Made by a program: the position numbers and the translations under genes. From Discostella pseudostelligera (taxonomy: Eukaryota; Bacillariophyta; Thalassiosirophyceae; Thalassiosirales; Thalassiosiraceae): 20,413 nt of DNA. The notes below the pieces were generated by a model. The model was not told the DNA's origin, made no database searches, and was given only the letters and a program-made list of their open reading frames with translations. Of this stretch, positions 8,996 to 17,001 are shown one piece after another (position 1 is the first letter of the stretch; each line of letters starts with the position of its first letter). The stretch covers positions 1 to 20,413 of the forward strand of contig JALLBK010000343.1 in the NCBI GenBank assembly GCA_036940085.1. Reading direction: 5' to 3'.

Positions 8996-11500
8996 TCAGG
9001 TGGTCATTGACGATAACAAAAATGACAACAAGTCATCAAAATTGTCACCAATCAACTCATAAGCATGTACAACTTTGGTTAACTCAAAGCCGTTCATCAC
9101 CAATTCTTGGACGCATGCAGGATATTCATCAGTTGTGATAGTAGATCTACTTGCTTCTGCAGATGCGCTGCTAGGCAAAGACGCGACGGCTGCAGATGCG
9201 GCATATTGGTAGGAAGATGGATTCATCGCTACAGTCGCGTTGGTAGTGTTGTTCACAGGCTGACATCAAGAGATTGAAATATATTTAGCAACCAATGAGA
9301 TGAGTTTTGCACGAGGAAGAGGTAAACAAGAAATGCATCAATACTCACCGAGTTCGATGACGCCCGTAAGCTTCGTGGTGAAGAGTTGAACCTACTTCTC
9401 CTACCTTCAATTCTTCTTAACGATGGCAGTTTGCGTTCTTGCTCTGCTTTTTGATAGGACTCTAATGAACTCGCCAGAACCTGAAGTAGAACAGGAAAGT
9501 CGAGAATTGAGATATTCGAATGCAGAATACATCGAACCCCCCAGGATATTCAGCAAAGTAAGTACTCACAGCTTGCTCCAGGTCAAATTCGGCAGCTTCG
9601 ATTTCAGATAAATACATGGCCTTCTTCTTGTACAAATCGTCATCGCTATCCACGGTAGTGGTAAATTCACAGCTCTTCCGCAACGCCACTCTCATTTCCA
9701 TCTCCTCCCTTTCCTTAATCGTACGTTGACTCTCTTCCAACGCCAATCGCATTTTCTCCTCCAATGCGCTCTCACTACTTTTCTTCTTTGCCTCCTCCAA
9801 CTGCAACTTGTCCGCTAATCCTGGCTGCAATCCAGGTAGACATAGCCCTAGCCCGGCAGTGGGGAGGAGTGGATCGATGACAGCATCGTAGTGATTTCCA
9901 TCCATGTAACACAGTCGAATGGGTGCATCCCCCACGCCCTTGTATTCCGAGTGGAAAATATTGATCGGCTCAATACCGTGATCCGGCACATACACTTCGA
10001 TAGTTCGGTTGTACAATTCGCTCATGGCCTGTATCTCAGCATGATTGCCATGCACGCCATTCCTCCTTTTTCGCGCAACGTACTCAGTAAACTCCTCATG
10101 TCCATCGTAGATGACAAAGTCGTGAAAATGCTCAGCATCTCTCTCCATGTAGTCGAGACAATCTCGGCGTACATCCATATGCATGGTAGCATCGCCGTAG
10201 ACCTGGAGGGAGATGGCACGAAAGAGACAATTTCCGTCTCCGTCCATAGGGACGATATCGAGGGAAGGTTTGTGTTGAGTTCGGAGGAGATGGATAAATC
10301 GGGAGACTGTACTTAAGCTGTCATCATCGTCGTTGTTGCTGTTGATGGCGGTACGATGTTCATTCATAACTCCATAATATGCATCAGATTTGGACATGGT
10401 AGCCGGGTCATCTCTACTACCCGGGATGGGATGGTTGAGAAGCGGTGCAGGAGCTTGACCAGACGCGGAATCAGAAGAGGATTGCATAATTGGTACTGAT
10501 GGCGACGGCGAAGATGACGATGACCTGCGAGTGGCTTGATTCCTGCACGACCTTCTCCTTGAGTGGTGATTGCCAGTGTTGCCCATCAGATTTCTAGTGT
10601 TGCCATCACCGTGATCTCTGGTGTCGACATGTGATTTCCCCAAGTAGATGGTCCTCGACAAAGATTCTGGAACCACACATTCATCATCACTGTCTTTACA
10701 CCGACATTCAGAATCATCATCTGCGGGGTTTTCCATGGCAGAAGTTGCTGTTTTACAGCTGTGTCCAGGAGAATTGATTGTCTCGGTAGTGCTGGTCATC
10801 AAGTGAGCAGAAGCAGCTGATGCAGCAGCAGCATGGGATACCCTAAGCCTGGGGGAGGATGCAGAATGGAGCACGAAATCGGTCAGCAATTTTTCGAATA
10901 AAATAAAACAATCATTTCCTCAAACAAATGAATGTGCAAGGAGAATACAAGTAGCAAGCAAACGCACCCCGTATCTTCATCCCCAGCATGATCATTCGTT
11001 AAGTTGTCTTCGTAATCATTGCTTTTCCAAAATCTTCCATTATTAAACTCGTCATAACTCCTCATACTAGTGCCCATCTTGACTGTGTTCGATGACGTGG
11101 CAGTGAAATTATTGCTGGTGCTGCTGATGGCGATGTCGTCAATTCCGTGATGGTGCAGAGGCTGCTGTTGCTGTGGCTCCTCTCCGCCGAGCAAGTTCAA
11201 GTTGTTGATCTTGTTCTTGTCATCACCGTCGACGCTGTCGCCGCGCTTCAACGATGGGGGGCACATGCGAGTAGTATCTCCAGATGAAAATGGCAAAGCA
11301 CTGCTGGATGATGACGATGAAGGTTTGCACTGGTCCCCCTTTTTCTTTTTGCACGGCGGCGGCTGATGCTGCTGCTGCTGCTGCTGCTCTTCGGACGACG
11401 ACGATGACGATGACGATTGCTGCTGGTGGTGATGCGAATGCGACTTCTTGCTGGATGCGACTTTGCGATGATCTTCCGAGGGGGGGAGGAACACGCGCAT
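8996..11500 (-). CDS. OTUD5: OTUD5-type OTU deubiquitinase with tandem UIM-like motifs and a C-terminal UBA-like domain
   Basis: This is a cysteine protease that removes ubiquitin chains. Exons 11500-10968, 10848-9570, 9480-9349 and 9259-8996 (phases 2, 0, 0) give 735 residues. Residues 1-370 are mostly low complexity (His, Ser, Gln, Asn runs; polyQ from a CTG repeat near 11369). The OTU domain spans about 368-515: D382 and C385 in MDGDGNCLFRAIS, then RKRRNGVHGNHAEIQAMSEL, EPINIFH and H497 in GNHYDAVI, followed by GLGLCLPGLQPGLAD as in human OTUD5. Two UIM-like helices follow: EEKMRLALEESQ (about 541-552) and EMEMRVALRKSC (about 560-571), each with the Ala-x-x-x-Ser core. The last exon encodes a UBA-like helix set (CVQELVMNGFELTKVVHAYE, then DNFDDLLSFLLS), resembling plant OTLD1. 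The Met at 11500 has no better alternative. Its upstream region is shared with the divergent neighbour. Fold and catalysis are secure; exon 3 rests on splice signals and phase only. Confidence 0.88.
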
Positions 11501-11857
11501 TCTTATTCTTTACACTATGTTGCGAGTTCGGAATGGTTGATGCTGATGTCGTGCGGCCATTACGACAACATGACGGCTGCCATGGTCAACAAGTTGTTAG
11601 TCCAGCATTCGGCATGAGGACGACGCTGCACAACGAGAGAAGAGAAAGAGACGAGAGAATGAGGAAGAACAACAAGTTCAAATTTGCGTCCGTCCGTCGA
11701 CCCTTCCCGCCAATTTCGCCACATCCTTCCTTTCTTCCCGCAAATTTCGCCAACAGTCATGTATGTATCGCCGCAGATCGCCGATCCACCATCATCCATC
11801 ACCAGCTAGAGCAAGGCATAGACATAGTCCACCATCCACCATTCATTACCCATCACC
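11501..11857. other. Shared divergent promoter between the OTUD5-like gene and the acidic-protein gene
   Basis: The 357 bases between the two ATGs contain two near-tandem E2F-like units (11704-11752) and purine- or pyrimidine-rich tracts. Open frames entering this region from either side have no family resemblance. Confidence 0.55.
11704..11752. promoter_or_regulatory. Tandem E2F-like units in the divergent promoter
   Basis: TTCCCGCCAATTTCGCCA (11704-11721) and TTCCCGCAAATTTCGCCA (11735-11752) differ at one position and start 31 bases apart, about three helical turns. They lie 204-252 bases from the minus-strand ATG and 106-154 bases from the plus-strand ATG. Control of both genes is inferred. 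Confidence 0.5.
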
Positions 11858-13484
11858 ATGACCATGGCGTCACTCCGCCGGAAACCATACCGTGCATCTG
11901 CAGCTGCTGCAGCTATCGTTGTCGCTGGCAATAAATCATCATCATGGCTGGTCAGCGGCTTCACTTCCAAGAATTGCATGGCCATCAACACTCGACAACA
12001 TAATCGCCAGAGCACCCATCTGCCACCGTCGACTTTACTTCACGTATTTGCTCCACCCGGTTCAGGCTACGTCCGCTCAACCGACATTGTAGACAACGAA
12101 GATGATGGCTCTCTTGTTGACGATGAATCATCATCCCAACAACTCACATCACGTGACATATCACAAATCTCACCCAAAGCCTACCCAAAGACCTATGAAC
12201 CCATGCTTGAATATCCCGGCACCATGCGTCCCGGCCGGACACCCGAAAATATGCCCTTTCATGACTTACCCTTCCTTGGTGTCAATGATCCCAATCCAGT
12301 GCCTTGGCCACATTTTCAAGAAATTGAGTGGCATCACAAATGGGAACCACCTCACGAGCAGGCATTGGCTATGGAAGAATTTATTGATGAGGAAGGACGA
12401 TGGGCAAGTGTCGAAGATGAGGCTGAGATGAGAATGGGGATGCGACGGGGTGTGCGGGAACGGAGAGAGATGGAAGAGGGCGGTATCGGTGCTACTAGAA
12501 GCGTTGGGGGTGTTGGTGTGGGTGGATCGGGAGGGGAGCAGATGGTGATTATGGATGATGATGACGAGGAAGACGATGGTGGTGCAGGTGGAATTGCCAG
12601 CAATTTGGGATTTGGAGATGGGGTCAAGGCGTTCTTGACGAATCCTGCCGATTCTGTATCTACCACTAGGAGAAGTGCTGTGGGTGATGATGATGATGAG
12701 TCGGGATTGGATGATGAAATTGACGACGACGATGACATTCTAGGAGATGGCGATGAAGGCGAGGATGATTTCTTGCTCGATTTAGGACTGGGAGGTGATG
12801 TTGGCGATGTTGATATTGATGATGACGACGAAGATATTTTGGCCGAGGAAGAGGAGGAGACATTCCCTACCAAGTCAGCACTCAAGATGGAGGCATCAGC
12901 AGATGATTTGGAAGATGACGATGATGATGATCTTGATGAGGAGGAGTGAGTTCTTTTGTTTACTGTTTGCTATCACATGCCAAAATACAAATGTGTCCAC
13001 ATAGTCTCTGTAACACACACGCTCGTTTGTAACATCCCTAGTAATTTGGACCTGGGATTCGAGTTGGGATTCGACCTCGATGAGGAGGATATTGATAATG
13101 NGATGAGGAGGATATTGATAATGTTGATGAGTGAGTTAATGATATGTCTTCTCTGGCAATCGCTTGCGTTCTCGTTGCTTAGCATGTAGGAGTAATAACA
13201 GTTCAATTCACCGCCTCGCCACTTTCTTCAGGGACGATGACGAAGATTTTGGTGATTTTGACGATGATGATGAGTAAGTCAGAGTGTGTTTTTGTGTGGA
13301 AAGATGATTTGTTGAGATAGCATGAAACTGAAATACTCACACTTCTTTCATGTCTACATCGGCACGTTTGTTAAATATACACAGTGACATGTCCCTCGAT
13401 GACTACACGAAGGAAGATGATGTCGGAGATGATGATGACTTTGATGATGGCGGTTTTGATTATGGAGATGATTCGGCATATTAG
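11858..13484 (+). CDS. Unrecognised acidic protein, probably organelle-targeted, interrupted by an assembly gap
   Basis: I do not recognise this family. Proposed exons are 11858-12945, 13042-13130, 13232-13273 and 13385-13484. All three introns are phase 2 with GA|GTGAGT or GA|GTAAGT donors. As written, exon 2 contains an N and a 22-base duplication that shift the frame; merging the copies removes 23 bases and gives 1296 coding bases, 431 residues, ending DYGDDSAY. Residues 13-24 form an Ala-rich weakly hydrophobic stretch, with Phe35 in LVSGFTSKN, which could be a plastid or mitochondrial presequence. A well-ordered core at about 106-205 has YEPMLEYPGTMRPGRTPENM, PVPWPHFQEIEWHHKWEPPH and EEFIDEEGRWASVEDEAEMR. 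The remaining half is Asp/Glu/Gly-rich and spreads over the small exons. The ATG at 11864 (ACCATGG) is an alternative start. Function is unknown. Confidence 0.75.
13079..13123. other. One-base assembly gap (N at 13101) between identical 22-base copies
   Basis: Bases 13079-13100 and 13102-13123 are identical and are separated by a single N. Two contig ends sharing an unmerged overlap would look like this. The copy falls inside a coding exon whose frame is restored, including a good GTGAGT donor at 13131, only when the two copies are counted once. True sequence is probably 23 bases shorter. Confidence 0.85.
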
Positions 13485-13772
13485 AGTAGGTAGAATGTGA
13501 AGTCGGTATGGTCGCATATTATGGTAGCAAACATCATTTGGCTGATCGTTTCACAACAAAAATATACAGTGAAATGCCCTATTTTATCGAATGAAGAGAG
13601 AGATGCTACCAACTTACTCCAATCATTTGCCTCACACAATAAACGAACATCATTTAAACTAACGAAGCGACATCCATGTGCAAAATATTCACCTCGACGC
13701 CACCACCAATACTAACACTAAACCGAAGGATATCCTTCCCCCTATTGACACCATTCAACATTAATCATTGTT

Positions 13773-15158
13773 TTATTCCGCAGCCTGCAACAATGCCCCA
13801 CCACCACTTCGAACAATCCTCAATAATTCATCCACCTCCTCAAGACGGATTGGATCAACAACATCACTTGTTTCACTGTACGGTGTCACATGTCCAGAGA
13901 AGGAAGCCGATGAGGATGATGAGGATGATACATCGTAATTTGATTGCGGCACTTCATCTTCTGGGCTGGAGTATCGTCTGTGGTTGGTGTCCTCGTTGCC
14001 CTTGGTGACGGTACCGTTTATATTGAACGATTGGAGCATTTTGAGGACTCGGGAGGTAGGACGCTGATTCATTGATCCATTATTTGGTTGAGACGATGAC
14101 ATCATCATCTTTGACATGCTGTACGAGGTGGTGTGGACGGTATTGTTGGAACTGGAGGGACTCGATGTCGTCATGTCAGACCGACGAGGACGGGGAAGCG
14201 ACAAGGCACGCATGTTATTGGGATGGTGGTGATTACGATCGTCGACGGAAGACGTAATGGATCCAATTTCGGACAGAATGGGCGAGGATGGATATTCCAG
14301 CTGATTCTTGGCTCCTTGTCCTCCCCTGTTCTGATTACCATCATAATGGAATTCTTCCGAATCCATAAGCTCAGCACTCAATCTCCCAAATTGATCTAAT
14401 TCCCTTGCCACACTTGGATTACTCGGACGCAATAGATCCCCCACGCACTGTACTAATAATCTTACTCCTCGGGACATGTATGTCTGTCGATCGGCAGCAT
14501 CCGACAAGGAACTCTCACAACGGGAAATTGCCGCGGAGATGTCATCCATGTGTAGTCGAACATCACCAATGTCATCTCGTAGACCCAAGACCTTGTCATG
14601 TGTCTCATCTTGTTTCTTCGATAATTCATCCTGTTTAATCCCCAATGCACCAATCTGCTCGGACAATGCATCCCGGACACGCAGTATACCCTGTCCGAGG
14701 GAGGTTACCGCCGTCTCGAAGAATTTGCGTGTCACCGGCATCATCTCCTTCATCGACTCGGGTAGGCAGTTGGTAAATAACAAGTAGGCCGTCCAACATG
14801 CTCCGGCACCCAGACCCACTTGGATAATAGTAGTGATGATCCAGCTTCTGTTACTTTTGGTATCGCTAGAGTGATGACTGTGAATGACAATGGGCTGTTG
14901 ATGCTGTTGTAAGTGTTGCTGGTGCAGCCGTTCCTCTCGTAGCAATGAGCGCCAACCCCCCTCTCCTCCACCACCATCGAAGCCCGCGACAAGTCGATAG
15001 GCTACATGAGCAATTTCGTGTGCAGCACGTGAAACAACATTGGTATCATCTCCCTTGAATATGACCATGTAGGTCCCCAGGCCCAGGAATACCCATTGCG
15101 ACAAGGCCGACGATAGCGGTCCTTTGGAGAGAATTTGGGCGGCGGCTTGCGTTGCCAT
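13773..15158 (-). CDS. DUF1664-like membrane-anchored coiled-coil protein
   Basis: A single exon encodes 461 residues. Two hydrophobic segments lie at about 22-34 (WVFLGLGTYMVIF) and 106-128 (WIITTIIQVGLGAGACWTAY), separated by a Gln/His-rich loop. A heptad-rich helix follows at about 138-242 (PVTRKFFETAVTSLGQGILR, then DELSKKQDETHDKVLGL and MDDISAAISRCESSL). Membrane segment, VTRK..F..AV, then a long coil with repeated Asp/Ile spacing is the pattern of plant DUF1664 proteins, which have no assigned biochemical role. Residues 275-430 are Ser/Asn-rich and probably disordered. The C-terminus is an amphipathic helix (RLEEVDELLRIVRSGGGALL). The gene ends 288 bases from the converging neighbour and shares its upstream region with the divergent gene on the right. 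The family call is from memory of the pattern and is moderate. Confidence 0.72.
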   Translation of the reverse strand: MATQAAAQILSKGPLSSALSQWVFLGLGTYMVIFKGDDTNVVSRAAHEIAHVAYRLVAGFDGGGGEGGWRSLLREERLHQQHLQQHQQPIVIHSHHSSDTKSNRSWIITTIIQVGLGAGACWTAYLLFTNCLPESMKEMMPVTRKFFETAVTSLGQGILRVRDALSEQIGALGIKQDELSKKQDETHDKVLGLRDDIGDVRLHMDDISAAISRCESSLSDAADRQTYMSRGVRLLVQCVGDLLRPSNPSVARELDQFGRLSAELMDSEEFHYDGNQNRGGQGAKNQLEYPSSPILSEIGSITSSVDDRNHHHPNNMRALSLPRPRRSDMTTSSPSSSNNTVHTTSYSMSKMMMSSSQPNNGSMNQRPTSRVLKMLQSFNINGTVTKGNEDTNHRRYSSPEDEVPQSNYDVSSSSSSSASFSGHVTPYSETSDVVDPIRLEEVDELLRIVRSGGGALLQAAE

Positions 15159-15679
15159 TTCAATATTTACAATTTATTGGGGGGCGATCACCGATAGAAG
15201 TAGAAGGCAATGAAGAATGAGATGAGAGCTGGATGGTTGCTCCTAGATTGGGGAATTAACAAGGTAAGTATTATATTTGCTAGGGGCGGCGGCGGTGCCG
15301 CGGCTCGCCATGGTCGACGTCGTTGTGTTGGGAAGAAAAAATATTTGGAATCAGCGATGAAAAGAAGCAAGGAATTGAGAATTTCGTCTGTCTGGCGTCT
15401 GGGGATTGGGTGACCAGTGAATCCACGTGGAGTCGGAAGAAACATTTAACTCCACGTGGAGTCTTTTAGGAATCCAGGTGGACCACCGTGAGTGCAAAGA
15501 CAGACAAATAATGACCAAAACTCACTGCACCATCAAAATCACCATCACCATAATTATCACCAACACCAACACCAACACATCGCTCCATGCCATCCTGCTC
15601 CAACACCAACAACATCATCACCATGGACGCCGCAACGCCCTACCCACGCCCTTTCCGACCTCATCGTGAACGACGCCAC
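15159..15679. other. Divergent promoter between the DUF1664-like and DUF4864-like genes
   Basis: Contains the palindromic G-box repeats at 15420-15482, a GGCGGCGGCGGTG stretch near 15286, and a CAC/AAC-rich tract from about 15525 to 15620. Three in-frame ATGs (15587, 15623, 15680) lie at the right end, so the boundary with the next gene is uncertain. No other gene was seen. Confidence 0.55.
15420..15482. promoter_or_regulatory. Repeated palindromic G-box elements in a divergent promoter
   Basis: Copy 1: AATCCACGTGGAGTC (15420-15434), with CACGTG at 15424-15429. Copy 2: the perfect 14-base palindrome ACTCCACGTGGAGT (15449-15462), with CACGTG at 15453-15458. A weaker third copy, GAATCCAGGTGGA, lies at 15470-15482. 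bZIP or bHLH binding is inferred. The 10-mer TCCACGTGGA is the one found at 966-975. Confidence 0.5.
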
Positions 15680-16729
15680 ATGACAACTACTCAAATAATA
15701 ACGATTGTGTCAGCAGCAGCATCGTCCATCTCAATTTCTCGCATCGCCTCAATGCTACTGATATGTGTGTGCCACAACTTGTGCCTTCCTACAACACATG
15801 CCTTTTCCTTGATCCACCGCCCATCATCACGTATATCATCATCGCTATGCCTATCATCGTCATCATCATCACAACCGCAGCAACCAACACCATCATCATC
15901 ATCACAACTTGAACCACCCTTCTCCCGTCCATCCTCTCCCGAAGAAGCTATCCAAAATCAATTACATTATTATCAAACAAATCAATTATCCAAGGCATAT
16001 CACAATTGTTGCTCACCCGGAAATAAAAAAGCCACGGGATCATTAGTAGAATTTGAACGATTAGTGAATTTACCACCCTATGATTTAATTGTGGGACATG
16101 AAAGGGCAGATGTGTTGTTGGAATTGGTGGTGAAACCACCGTCATCACAGACATTGAAAATTGGAGATGATGTAGCTGACCTTATAGATGAAGATGATGA
16201 TGACGACGAGGATGAAGAAGAAGAGGATGATGATGCAATTGTGAAAGATGTAGCCTGCTGTTTAGTATGCATACGACCAAATCGAAAGTCGAGGAATAAG
16301 GGACATCCGGTTTGGTTTTGGTGGGAAATGTCATTGATTGAGATGTCTACTACGCATGATGATGATTTATTTGCATCGGTATCATCATCAACATCATCAA
16401 TGGAGATGACTGGTGCAAGAGAGGGTGCAGGCACAATAACCAAGTGGATGGTCGACTGCATACAACCAGACTTTGAAGGCAAGTTGTTTGCGTGCCCTTG
16501 CCTGTGAGCATTGCAATTCTCTACTTTGCCATAATCTCTCACCTGCCTCTGATCTTTGAATCCATCCATCTGATTCAACAAATTTCATTATCATCGTGAA
16601 GATTTGGAATTCGAGACGGAATCATTGTCCATCGAAAATTTTCTCGATGATGGCGATGATGACGAAGAGGAGGAGGGGGGTGATGACGATGATGATGGAT
16701 TGACGATATATTGGGATTTCAACATGTAG
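15680..16729 (+). CDS. Probable plastid DUF4864-like protein with a GC-AG intron
   Basis: Exons 15680-16478 and 16602-16729 give 308 residues; ATG 15623 (context CACCATGG) would add 19. A signal-peptide core (ISRIASMLLICVCHNLC) is followed by THAFSLIHR, a typical diatom plastid cleavage motif with Phe at +1, then a Ser-rich transit region. The mature part has EEAIQNQLHYYQTNQLSKAY, CSPGNKKATGSLVEFERLV and PVWFWWEMSLIEMS, then ITKWMVDCIQPDFE, which follow the order of plant and cyanobacterial DUF4864 (an NTF2-like fold of unknown role). An acidic insertion (about 180-200) is unusual. The intron starts GCAAGT at 16479 and ends AG at 16601; only this joins the frames in phase 1. The last exon ends DGLTIYWDFNM at TAG 16727. 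Another ending is possible: an intron 16680-16740 would lead to a frame ending at 16826. Family call and 3' end are moderate. Confidence 0.6.
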
Positions 16730-17001
16730 TTTGAGTTCAGGAGTGCGGCGTTATCGTGCGATGGAGGGATATGCGGTAATAGGGGAAACACTGACGGAAG
16801 AGCAGAGTAGGTCATTGATTAGCTAGGGATGATACAAGGTTGCTAAAATAGGGTCAATAGCGATGACTATATCAACTGGGGAACATAGTGTGCCCGAGCC
16901 AAAAAACCCTCCCTCTCTCTATCTATACATCTTGATTGGTAAAATACACTACCATAGCTACAACCGTTAGCAACGGGACAGGTGGGTGTGTCAAAGACTT
17001 G

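Noticed and set aside
9891..10316. 141-codon plus-strand ORF
   Set aside because: Antisense to the OTU catalytic domain, with no resemblance to any family.
11284..11934. 216-codon plus-strand ORF spanning the divergent promoter
   Set aside because: Overlaps the first exon of the OTUD5-like gene in antisense and the start of the acidic-protein gene in another frame; composition comes from CTG/GAT repeats.
12352..12885. 177-codon Ser-rich minus-strand ORF
   Set aside because: Mirror image of the Asp/Glu codons of the acidic-protein gene; the Ser/Pro repeats are an artefact of GAT/GAG repeats read in reverse.
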